Shown: in pieces, positions 1 to 5,826 of the stretch
How positions within the stretch are numbered: the stretch's first letter is position 1
Layout: each line of letters begins with the position of its first letter
Source of the DNA: JBDKJS01 sp039806065
GTDB taxonomy: Bacteria > Bacteroidota > Bacteroidia > AKYH767-A > 2013-40CM-41-45
Assembly: GCA_039806065.1 (NCBI GenBank)
Contig: JBDKJS010000157.1
Location: 1 to 7,462, forward strand
Length of the DNA: 7,462 bases
Direction of reading: 5' to 3'
Notes under the pieces: generated by a model
What the model was told of the DNA's origin: nothing
The model's input: the letters and a program-made list of their open reading frames with translations, nothing else
The model's database searches: none
Position numbers and translations under genes: made by a program

Positions 1-1046
1 TTACCTATTACCAATCCAAGGCTCAATAAGCCTTTCATGGGTGTTTGCAGTCCGTAACGATAATCACCGGTGGCCAATCTTCGGCTATCAAATGCAGCAT
101 TTACCCCATCAAAATCAGCAATCATTTGATAGGAATAGCTTTCATTCACCCTGTAGATGGTAGGAGTATGAAATGCTGCACCCAGTCTTAAAAAATTGAT
201 GGGCTTATAAATAACTCCCAGTTTAAAATTAAAACCCGCACCGCGAGCGGTAAAATCAGTATTGTAATTGAACCCATTATAATCAGCATATAAATTTTTA
301 GAATCAGATTCACTATAAAATCTGGTTTCGAAATATCGAAGATGTGTGAAATTAAAAGAACCACCAATAAAGAATTGATCATTATAATTTCCACCGAAAG
401 CTAAATTCAGTTCTCCTGCTGATCCGCTGCCTTCAAAATTTTGTTGCTGCAAAAGGCTATCACTTACATAGGGTAAATAAGTAGTACCGTTATTGGCAGT
501 ATCTATAAGATAGGTATTGTAAGCTAATCCACTGCCCAATGGGTCTAGGTTATTGATGGAAGAACCGTTTGCGGCTTCGGCAAAAAAATCCATTAATGAA
601 TTTTGGTTATTAAATCCTTCGAAATAATGACGGGAATTAAAATTAGCTATTCTATTGTAACCCATTCCAAATGACCATGAGCGCCATCCTGGAGCATCTT
701 TTTTTACCCTAGTAGATGCAGTGGTTACAAATCCAACTGTACCAAAATTAAAATTAAGTTTATCATCACTTCCACCTCCATTTAAAAAACTTGATTGTGT
801 ATTTATATTTACAATTGATGGGGAAAAAGAAAATTCAGAGCGCTTGTACACCGCTATTCCTGCAGGATTGGTTGCAAGGGTTGAAAAATCACCACCAAGT
901 GCTCCAAATGAACCCGCCATTCCTACATGACGAGCAGTTCCTACAATATAAGGTTGGGCATATCTAAGCATGTCAACATCACTTTGAGCTGATATCGAAT
1001 TGATGAGCATTAAGCAGAAAGCTATGATTAAAAATGTTGTTTTCAT
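1..1046 (-). CDS. OmpP1/FadL-family outer-membrane transport protein, 3'-truncated by window edge
   Basis: The frame is open from an ATG at 1046 to the left edge, giving 348 residues without a stop; the C-terminus lies outside the window. Residues 1-20 form a signal peptide (short basic start, hydrophobic core, ISA|QS cleavage). Residues 39-75 hold the family's N-terminal block: RHVGMAGSFGALGGDFS followed by the Asn-Pro-Ala-Gly element at 60-63, which in FadL-type proteins belongs to the N-terminal hatch region. The rest alternates short polar and aromatic stretches (FNFGTVGFVTT, WSFGMGYNRIANF, ELNLAFGGNY, FIGGSFNFTHLRY, FNFKLGVIYKP, FLRLGAAFHTP), as expected of beta strands. FadL-family barrels carry hydrophobic substrates across the outer membrane; the substrate here cannot be inferred. 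No Shine-Dalgarno sequence or clear -33/-7 promoter is visible upstream. Family assignment is confident, function only at family level. Confidence 0.88.
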   Translation of the reverse strand, partial: MKTTFLIIAFCLMLINSISAQSDVDMLRYAQPYIVGTARHVGMAGSFGALGGDFSTLATNPAGIAVYKRSEFSFSPSIVNINTQSSFLNGGGSDDKLNFNFGTVGFVTTASTRVKKDAPGWRSWSFGMGYNRIANFNSRHYFEGFNNQNSLMDFFAEAANGSSINNLDPLGSGLAYNTYLIDTANNGTTYLPYVSDSLLQQQNFEGSGSAGELNLAFGGNYNDQFFIGGSFNFTHLRYFETRFYSESDSKNLYADYNGFNYNTDFTARGAGFNFKLGVIYKPINFLRLGAAFHTPTIYRVNESYSYQMIADFDGVNAAFDSRRLATGDYRYGLQTPMKGLLSLGLVIG

Positions 1047-1119
1047 AAAGATGATTTATTAAGGTTTATAATTTTATATAGCATACATTACACAAACAAT
1101 GCCAAAAATTTTCTTTAAT

Positions 1120-1156
1120 AAAAAAGCTCATACCTATTTTTATAAGTATGAGCTTT
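1120..1156 (-). terminator. Rho-independent terminator of the lipoprotein gene
   Basis: The arms AAAGCTCATAC (1123-1133) and GTATGAGCTTT (1146-1156) form a perfect 11-bp stem, and the loop can add a further TAT/ATA pairing. Read on the minus strand, the stem runs into six U residues (A run at 1120-1125). It lies 30 bp beyond the lipoprotein stop codon and before the porin gene on the same strand, so it separates the two transcription units. On the plus strand there is no comparable U tract, so it should act in one direction. Confidence 0.85.
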
Positions 1157-1185
1157 AGTTAGTCTATTGCTTAATTACACATCCC

Positions 1186-3006
1186 TTATCTACCTTTACT
1201 AGGTCTGCTATTACCCCTACCATCACCTCCACTGCGGATGGATGGTGAACTTGGCTGGCGCTGCGGGGTGCTAATCCGAGGTTGACTTTGCTGTGGTCTA
1301 TTGTTTTCTATTCTTGGTCTATTCTCTTGGCGAGGTGTTTCCATCCGAGGTCTATTCTCTTGGCGGGGCAACTCCAATCGCGGGCGATTTTCTTGACGAG
1401 GTGTTTCTATCCTTGGACGATTTTCCTGTCTCGGTTGATTGTTAAACCAATTATTGTTATCGCGTGTCCTATTATCCTGTTGCATATTTCCTCCACTATT
1501 CCGTGGCTGTTCAAACCACCGCGGCTGTTGAGGTGCGGAAGGCCTGGTGTTTCCATTATTTGGTCTAGTATCCATATTTCCCCTACTGCCTCCACTAGGT
1601 GGGTTCACGTTTTGATTATTATCTCTGCTACCTCCCACTTCATTACCTCGATTGTTAAACGGTTGACGAGGCCTTGCATAATCTGTATTGTTGGGTCTAT
1701 CAGTATTAGGTCGGGCATTAACTGGATTACCACCCACTCCTACTGGATTTTGCAACCCTTCATTTTTACCTGATATAATTCCTCGTCCGCTATTTCCTTT
1801 TATATCTTTCACATCAGTGTTGTTTCTAGTAGGGTTATTAGTACCACCAGGCAATTCGCCTTGAGATGTATTAGGGCGGGTACTATTACTACGTGGCATT
1901 TCAGCGTTTTGATTATTATTTAAACCCCTATCTGGCTGAACAGTAGTGGGTCTACCCGAGGTAGCAGGTGTGGTATTGGATCTCCCACCTTGTAGACCAT
2001 CTTTGTTATCCGAATTGCCACCAACAGTAGTATTAATTCTTCCATCATTTCCATCTACTGGCCTTCTAGTATTTAAACTATTGGGCTGATTATTCAAGCC
2101 ATTAGGATTGCCGTTGTTTACCCTACCACCATAAATATCTTCATAAGATTGGGCAAAATTACGAACTGGGCGAGCACCAGCTGGTAGTGAACTATTACTA
2201 GCAGTATTGGATCTTGGGCCGTAGTAATGATTGGTAGATTCAAAACTATTATAATAAAAAGGTTGTACAGGGCCTAGGCCAGTATTGAAGGCCCAAGGAT
2301 TATTCCATGCATAAGGATTGTTCCATCCCCAACCATTGTTCCAGGCATAAGGATTGTTCCAACCCCAAGGATCATTCCATCCCCATCCATAATTATAACC
2401 CCATGGCCGGTTCCATCCCCATCCATTGTTCCATCCCCATCCATAATTCCAACAAGAGGGTCCACCCCACCCAATATTGATATTCCACCCCGGGCGATTC
2501 CATCCCCAACCAAATCCACCGTAGCAAACTGGATTGGTATAAAAGGTGGCAGGTGCCCACCAATTGTAAGTAGTGTATAAGCTTACACCCCATAAATTGG
2601 GAGTGGGATCATACCAATACGCATTGGTATAAATGGGATCATAATAGCTATAACCTACATAGGGATCATAAAATCTTCTAAGTCTTGATGAATAGGCATA
2701 GTCATAATAATCATCGCTGTTATAGTTATAATTATTGGTAACATAGGTAGTACCATTTCCATCAGTCTGCTGCTCTGAACTGTAGTAGTCCGGTTGATCA
2801 TTTCGTGCCGGCTGATCATAATTATTAGCCTGCGATGCATAATTATTACTTACAGGTTCAGTAGCAGGGGCAACAGGATCATAACTACGAGCATCACTTG
2901 CATTATAGTAAATGTCGTCTGTGGCGGTGCTAGCATGGTAAGTGCTGCTGCAAGCGGTAAGGCTACTAAATGCGCTTAACAACCAAATATATTTTAACGT
3001 TTTCAT
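1186..3006 (-). CDS. Trp/Asn/Gly-rich repeat-containing lipoprotein of unknown function
   Basis: A 606-residue protein starting at the ATG at 3006. I chose this start because AAAGGAG sits 8 nt upstream and because it gives a clean lipoprotein signal, MKTLKYIWLLSAFSSLTAC, with lipobox Leu16-Thr-Ala-Cys19. A longer reading from a TTG at 3024 would run through that ribosome-binding site. Mature domains in order: a Ser/Thr/Asn/Gln linker (20-90); a Tyr/Asp-rich segment (95-135) with the motif DYYDYAYSSRLRRFYDP; a Trp-rich block (165-241, 19 Trp); then a long Asn/Gly/Arg/Pro-rich, probably disordered tail (280-606) with four 11-residue basic repeats (525-568). Only two cysteines besides the lipidated one are in the part I checked (161 and 185, both at the Trp block). 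It is probably anchored in the outer membrane. The Tyr/Asp segment resembles, from memory, uncharacterised Bacteroidota proteins. No function is assigned; adhesion or matrix roles would be speculation. Confidence 0.85.
   Translation of the reverse strand: MKTLKYIWLLSAFSSLTACSSTYHASTATDDIYYNASDARSYDPVAPATEPVSNNYASQANNYDQPARNDQPDYYSSEQQTDGNGTTYVTNNYNYNSDDYYDYAYSSRLRRFYDPYVGYSYYDPIYTNAYWYDPTPNLWGVSLYTTYNWWAPATFYTNPVCYGGFGWGWNRPGWNINIGWGGPSCWNYGWGWNNGWGWNRPWGYNYGWGWNDPWGWNNPYAWNNGWGWNNPYAWNNPWAFNTGLGPVQPFYYNSFESTNHYYGPRSNTASNSSLPAGARPVRNFAQSYEDIYGGRVNNGNPNGLNNQPNSLNTRRPVDGNDGRINTTVGGNSDNKDGLQGGRSNTTPATSGRPTTVQPDRGLNNNQNAEMPRSNSTRPNTSQGELPGGTNNPTRNNTDVKDIKGNSGRGIISGKNEGLQNPVGVGGNPVNARPNTDRPNNTDYARPRQPFNNRGNEVGGSRDNNQNVNPPSGGSRGNMDTRPNNGNTRPSAPQQPRWFEQPRNSGGNMQQDNRTRDNNNWFNNQPRQENRPRIETPRQENRPRLELPRQENRPRMETPRQENRPRIENNRPQQSQPRISTPQRQPSSPSIRSGGDGRGNSRPSKGR
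1303..1434 (-). repeat. Four tandem 33-bp units encoding PRQENRPR(I/L/M)E(T/L/N)
   Basis: Four contiguous 33-bp units encode an 11-residue repeat at residues 525-568 of the lipoprotein. PRQENRPR is identical in all four copies; only the ninth residue (Ile/Leu/Met) and the eleventh (Thr/Leu/Thr/Asn) vary. The codons differ widely: the first Arg is AGA, CGT, CGC, CGC and the last Arg AGG, CGA, CGG, AGA. The net charge per unit is positive. The copies are therefore not a recent slippage product. Confidence 0.9.
2284..2514 (-). repeat. Degenerate Trp-Asn-Gly coding repeat (GWGWNN / PYAWNN)
   Basis: This stretch encodes residues 165-241 of the lipoprotein and contains 19 tryptophans in 77 residues. 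Units such as GWGWNN, GWGWNR, DPWGWNN and PYAWNN recur; PYAWNN appears twice around one GWGWNN. Because Trp has one codon and Asn/Gly/Pro have few, the DNA is itself repetitive (CCA on the plus strand every few bases). This also produces repetitive open frames in the other frames of both strands, which are shadows. Confidence 0.88.
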
Positions 3007-3014
3007 ATGGGTTA

Positions 3015-3021
3015 CTCCTTT
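3015..3021 (-). promoter_or_regulatory. Strong Shine-Dalgarno AAAGGAG of the lipoprotein gene
   Basis: AAAGGAG on the minus strand ends 8 nt before the ATG at 3006 and fixes that ATG as the start. No other gene in the window has a comparable site, which fits the known rarity of Shine-Dalgarno use in Bacteroidota. Confidence 0.85.
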
Positions 3022-3046
3022 CAAATATTTTATGAGTTTTTAATAT

Positions 3047-3054
3047 TACTTTTG
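3047..3054 (+). promoter_or_regulatory. Probable -7 element of the proS promoter (TACTTTTG)
   Basis: TACTTTTG matches the Bacteroidota -7 consensus TAnnTTTG exactly and would start transcription near 3060, leaving a 5' leader of about 35 nt before the proS ATG. No TTTG is found about 19 bp upstream, so the -33 half is missing or degenerate and the call is moderate. I found no equally good motif for the divergent lipoprotein gene in the same 89-bp gap. Confidence 0.5.
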
Positions 3055-3095
3055 TTGGCTCCAAATAAGAAACAAACACCGTACCAAATTACAAA

Positions 3096-4571
3096 ATGAG
3101 CAAAACTTTAACATCTAGGAACGAAAATTACGCACAATGGTATCAAGACTTAGTGATGAAGGCCGATCTAGCTGAAAATTCAGCTGTTAGAGGCTGTATG
3201 GTCATTAAACCATATGGCTACGCTATTTGGGAAAAAATGCAAGCCGTGCTTGATAAAATGTTTAAGGACACCGGGCATGTGAATGCATACTTCCCACTAT
3301 TCATTCCTAAATCTTTTTTTAGTAAGGAAGCAAGCCATGTGGATGGTTTTGCTAAGGAATGTGCTGTAGTAACACATTACCGATTAAAAAATGACCCCAA
3401 TGGGAATGGAGTTATAGTGGATCCTGATGCCAAACTAGAAGAAGAGTTAATCGTTAGGCCTACTTCAGAAACAATTATATGGAATACCTATAAGGGATGG
3501 ATACAATCTTATAGAGATCTTCCAATCTTAGTAAACCAATGGGCTAATGTAGTACGTTGGGAGATGCGTACCCGATTATTTTTAAGAACTGCTGAATTTT
3601 TATGGCAAGAAGGCCATACTGCACATGCTACCGCAGCGGAAGCTATAGCTGAAACCAAACAAATGTTGAACATCTATGCCACGTTTGTAGAAGAATATTT
3701 AGCAATTCCAGTAATTAAAGGAGTGAAAACGCCAAACGAAAGATTTGCTGGGGCGCTTGACACCTATTGTATAGAAGCTTTAATGCAAGATGGCAAGGCG
3801 TTGCAAGCAGGCACTTCTCATTTCTTAGGTCAAAATTTTGCCAAAGCATTTGATGTGAAGTTTACAGGACGCGATGGTAAAATAGATCATGTTTGGGCAA
3901 CAAGCTGGGGAGTGAGCACACGTTTAATGGGAGCACTCATAATGGCTCATAGTGATGATGACGGACTGGTACTGCCACCCAAATTGGCACCTATCCAAGT
4001 GGTTATCATTCCGGTGTACAAAAATGATGAACAGTTGAATGCCATAACCCAAGCAGTTAATAAAATAATAGTTGATCTAAAAGAAAAAAACATTTCAGTA
4101 AAGTATGATAACAGAGACACGCAACGTCCTGGTTGGAAATTTGCTGAATACGAATTAAAAGGAGTACCAGTAAGATTGGCCATAGGGCCTCGCGATTTAG
4201 AACAAGGCGTAGCCGAAGTAGCACGAAGAGATACCAAGGATAAAACAGCTGTTCCACTTCAAGGAATTGCAACTTACATTGAAAATCTCTTAACACAAAT
4301 CCAAGAAAACATCTATACCAAAGCACTCAATTATAAAAACAGTCACACGGTAGAAGCAAATTCTATGGAAGAATTTGAAAAACTTTTAGATACTGAAGGT
4401 GGTTTTATAGCTGCGCACTGGGATGGCACACCAGAAACTGAACAAGCCATAAAGGATAAAACGAAAGCTACCATAAGATGTATACCACTAGACAATAATC
4501 AAGAATCCGGCAAATGCATTTATTCGGGAGCACCTAGCAAGGAACGTGTAATATTTGCAAGAGCTTACTAA
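3096..4571 (+). CDS. proS: Prolyl-tRNA synthetase, archaeal/eukaryotic type
   Basis: Cytoplasmic class II aminoacyl-tRNA synthetase that charges tRNA-Pro with proline using ATP. The 491-residue length is usual for the short ProS form without an inserted editing domain. Motif 1 ends in FPLFIP (66-71); the Thr-Ser-Glu proline-site motif is at 123-125 (RPTSETIIW); motif 2 runs from Arg154-Trp-Glu to FLWQEGHTAHA (168-178); motif 3 is TSWGVSTRLMGAL with Arg276 (269-281). The anticodon-binding domain follows (about 297-405), with RPGWKFAEYELKGVP at 344-358 and IGPRD at 363-367. The C-terminal domain ends in the hallmark FARAY with terminal Tyr491. Three of four zinc-ligand positions of the archaeal-type domain are not Cys (Asp443, Thr448, Ser477; only Cys474 remains). 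The gene starts a probable two-gene transcript and diverges from the lipoprotein gene. No Shine-Dalgarno sequence precedes it. Assignment is secure. Confidence 0.98.
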   Translation: MSKTLTSRNENYAQWYQDLVMKADLAENSAVRGCMVIKPYGYAIWEKMQAVLDKMFKDTGHVNAYFPLFIPKSFFSKEASHVDGFAKECAVVTHYRLKNDPNGNGVIVDPDAKLEEELIVRPTSETIIWNTYKGWIQSYRDLPILVNQWANVVRWEMRTRLFLRTAEFLWQEGHTAHATAAEAIAETKQMLNIYATFVEEYLAIPVIKGVKTPNERFAGALDTYCIEALMQDGKALQAGTSHFLGQNFAKAFDVKFTGRDGKIDHVWATSWGVSTRLMGALIMAHSDDDGLVLPPKLAPIQVVIIPVYKNDEQLNAITQAVNKIIVDLKEKNISVKYDNRDTQRPGWKFAEYELKGVPVRLAIGPRDLEQGVAEVARRDTKDKTAVPLQGIATYIENLLTQIQENIYTKALNYKNSHTVEANSMEEFEKLLDTEGGFIAAHWDGTPETEQAIKDKTKATIRCIPLDNNQESGKCIYSGAPSKERVIFARAY

Positions 4572-4586
4572 AATTTGACCTCAATT

Positions 4587-5243
4587 ATGAAAGAAATACA
4601 TGAGCTAATTGCAACCAATGTAAAAAGTAAAATCAAAGCATTGGAGAATGGGGCAAAAGCCTTTGAAAATATTTGTGAGGCCATGGAAGTGATTGTTGCC
4701 GATTTAAAAATAAAATACCAACACGATTTCAATATAGAATTTTATAAAAAGAGTAAATACGAAGCCATACTTACAGTGGCTGATGATACCCTGCTGTGTA
4801 CACTTCATACCAATGCATTCAAGATTGACGAAGTACTGCAAAAAAATATGGGACCATATTTTGAAGAACATCCTGATTCTGTTTTTTGCAGTAAGATCAG
4901 GATCTATAATTTTCTTACCGATTCATTAAAACTAAACAGGCAACAAGATACCGGACTTTTACTCGGAAGAATATTTATTGATCAGCGAAACCGATTTTTT
5001 GTGGAAGGAAAAAAGCAGCTAGGCTTTAAATACAACGACATTCAATCGCAAGAATTTACTCTTGAAACAGCAAAAAATATTTTAATAGATGCACTCACCA
5101 TAGCAATGAATATTGAAATTTTCATACCTTCAATGGAGTCCATGAATCAAGTTTCGCTACAAGAAATTCAAGACCAACACAGTAATGGTTTTTCTGTTGG
5201 AAAAAAGTTGGGTTTTCGATTTTCAAACGATTCAGAAAAGTAA
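4587..5243 (+). CDS. Unrecognised 218-residue cytoplasmic protein, probably cotranscribed with proS
   Basis: Begins 15 bp after the proS stop, with no terminator between, so the two genes are probably one transcript. I chose the ATG at 4587; an in-frame TTG at 4575 would add four residues but is less likely. There is no signal peptide or membrane segment, so it should be cytoplasmic. Residues 1-45 look helical and could form a short coiled coil. The centre carries a mixed alpha/beta pattern with the most motif-like stretches: LCTLHTNAF (70-78), KIRIYNFLTDSLKLNRQ (103-119) and GRIFIDQRNRFFVEGKKQLGF (127-147). A helical segment follows (157-175) and then a polar tail. From memory, similar IYNFL...GRIFI...FFVEGK patterns occur in uncharacterised Bacteroidota proteins; I know of no assigned function. 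A role linked to tRNA-Pro charging is suggested only by position. Confidence 0.85.
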   Translation: MKEIHELIATNVKSKIKALENGAKAFENICEAMEVIVADLKIKYQHDFNIEFYKKSKYEAILTVADDTLLCTLHTNAFKIDEVLQKNMGPYFEEHPDSVFCSKIRIYNFLTDSLKLNRQQDTGLLLGRIFIDQRNRFFVEGKKQLGFKYNDIQSQEFTLETAKNILIDALTIAMNIEIFIPSMESMNQVSLQEIQDQHSNGFSVGKKLGFRFSNDSEK

Positions 5244-5282
5244 ATCTCAACTTTAATATCTTCTTGAATGGCTGCTGAAGGC

Positions 5283-5313
5283 AAAAAAAAACTGCCCCAG
5301 AACCTGAGGCAGT
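5283..5313 (-). terminator. Rho-independent terminator of rpmE2
   Basis: On the minus strand, ACTGCCTCAG and CTGGGGCAGT pair over 10 positions with one G-U wobble around a GTT loop (5291-5313), followed by nine U residues (A run at 5283-5291). It lies 24 bp beyond the rpmE2 stop. On the plus strand the wobble becomes a C-A mismatch and no U run follows, so it would be a poor terminator for the converging proS transcript, although it may still slow read-through. Confidence 0.92.
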
Positions 5314-5337
5314 AAATTAAAATTTTACGTGATGTAG

Positions 5338-5601
5338 CTATTTGGCCACTTCCTTCTTTTTAGCAAATCTTGTACGGTATTTATCCACCCTACCTGCAGT
5401 ATCCACCAGTTTCATTTTACCGGTGTAAAAAGGATGACTCATATGAGAAATTTCAAGTTTTACCAAAGGATATTCATTGCCATCTTCCCACTTAATGGTA
5501 TCTTTCGTTTCAACGGTAGAACGGGTTAGAAAAGCATAATCACATGATATGTCTTTGAAAACCACAAGTCTATAATTCTTTGGATGGATATCTTTTTTCA
5601 T
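5338..5601 (-). CDS. rpmE2: 50S ribosomal protein L31 type B (bL31B)
   Basis: An 87-residue protein matching type B L31, a small protein of the large subunit that bridges to the small subunit. Diagnostic stretches are MKKDIHPKNYRLVVFKD (1-17), FLTRSTVETKDTIKWEDG (24-41), YPLVKLEISHMSHPFYTGK (44-62) and VDTAGRVDKYRTRF (66-79). The CxxC zinc pairs of type A L31 are absent; one cysteine remains (Cys20). The frame stays open upstream to an ATG at 5643, but that would add 14 residues unlike any L31 and would place the -7 promoter element inside the coding region, so the ATG at 5601 is the start. It is a single-gene unit with its own promoter and terminator, converging on the proS pair. In several other bacteria type B L31 is zinc-regulated by Zur; whether that holds here cannot be told. 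Confidence 0.97.
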   Translation of the reverse strand: MKKDIHPKNYRLVVFKDISCDYAFLTRSTVETKDTIKWEDGNEYPLVKLEISHMSHPFYTGKMKLVDTAGRVDKYRTRFAKKKEVAK

Positions 5602-5623
5602 TCTTACTATTTTTTTAGGAGTG

Positions 5624-5654
5624 CAAATATAATCAAACCCCATTTGTAAACAAA
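5624..5654 (-). promoter_or_regulatory. rpmE2 promoter, TTTG-N19-TATATTTG
   Basis: On the minus strand the -33 element TTTG (5651-5654) is followed after exactly 19 bp by TATATTTG (5624-5631), a full match to the Bacteroidota consensus at its preferred spacing. Transcription should begin near 5617, giving a leader of about 16 nt before the ATG at 5601. The whole spacer and the -33 box lie inside an inverted repeat (5632-5664). Confidence 0.85.
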
Positions 5655-5672
5655 TAGGTTTGATATTTTTTT
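5632..5672. promoter_or_regulatory. Inverted repeat over the rpmE2 promoter: operator candidate or plus-strand terminator
   Basis: On the plus strand ATCAAACC (5632-5639) pairs with GGTTTGAT (5657-5664), and ATTTG (5642-5646) with CAAAT (5651-5655), around a TAAA loop with a CC/A internal bulge: 13 base pairs in 33 nt. It begins directly beside the -7 box and covers the spacer and -33 box of rpmE2, as an operator would. Alternatively, on the plus strand it is followed by a seven-T run (5666-5672), so it could terminate transcripts leaking rightward from the proS unit before the DUF349 promoter. Both uses are possible. Confidence 0.6.
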
Positions 5673-5752
5673 ATTCATCTAGCAAAAAGGCGATTAATAA
5701 GGAGCCTCTAATAGGCTAATGGCTAATTTTTACCATGAAATAATGCTAAAAC

Positions 5753-5768
5753 ACCCAAAATTTTGGGT
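5753..5768. promoter_or_regulatory. Perfect 16-bp palindrome, operator candidate of the DUF349 gene
   Basis: ACCCAAAATTTTGGGT is a perfect palindrome without a central gap. Its right half contains the -33 TTTG (5762-5765) of the promoter that reads into the DUF349 gene. It has no loop and no U run, so it is a poor terminator; a dimeric DNA-binding protein is the simpler reading. Which protein is unknown. Confidence 0.5.
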
Positions 5769-5793
5769 ACTGATGTTTAGTTTTATACATTTG
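5762..5793 (+). promoter_or_regulatory. Promoter of the DUF349 gene, TTTG-N20-TACATTTG
   Basis: TTTG (5762-5765) and TACATTTG (5786-5793) are separated by 20 bp; both boxes match the Bacteroidota consensus and the spacing is one base over the preferred 19. Transcription would start near 5800, leaving a leader of about 27 nt that contains the direct repeat TTAACAATTAACAATTAA and no Shine-Dalgarno site. Confidence 0.78.
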
Positions 5794-5826
5794 ATCTATC
5801 AAAGAAAGCTTAACAATTAACAATTA

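Noticed and set aside
1282..1773. A 163-codon plus-strand open frame opposite the lipoprotein gene
   Set aside because: It is the antisense of the low-complexity Asn/Arg/Pro region, has no ribosome-binding site or family resemblance, and its Ile/Ser/Arg/Trp-rich composition is what the complement of those codons yields.
2274..2593. Minus-strand open frames with Gly-Asp-Gly repeats within the Trp-rich block
   Set aside because: They are frame-shifted readings of the TGG/GGA/AAT coding repeat; the lipoprotein frame has a signal peptide, lipobox and ribosome-binding site.
3007..3024. TTG start at 3024 for the lipoprotein, six residues longer
   Set aside because: It would place the start within/before the AAAGGAG site and spoil the lipoprotein signal; the ATG at 3006 is ideally spaced.
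3947..4326. Two minus-strand open frames opposite proS
   Set aside because: They lie wholly inside a secure proS reading frame and lack any start signals or recognisable family.
5602..5643. Upstream ATG at 5643 extending L31 by 14 residues
   Set aside because: The extension contains the -7 promoter box and does not match the L31 N-terminus, which begins MKKDIHP.
5705..5727. Small hairpin GCCT-CTAAT-AGGC and tandem GGCTAAT GGCTAAT
   Set aside because: A four-pair stem and two 7-bp copies are within what short AT-rich spacers show by chance; no promoter box or gene start is tied to them.
5719..5820. A 33-codon open frame (MANFYHEIML...) ending just before the DUF349 ATG, with AAGGAG upstream at 5699-5704
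   Set aside because: The AAGGAG is 14 nt from the ATG, too far; the DUF349 promoter and its palindrome lie inside the frame, so a transcript from that promoter would not contain it.
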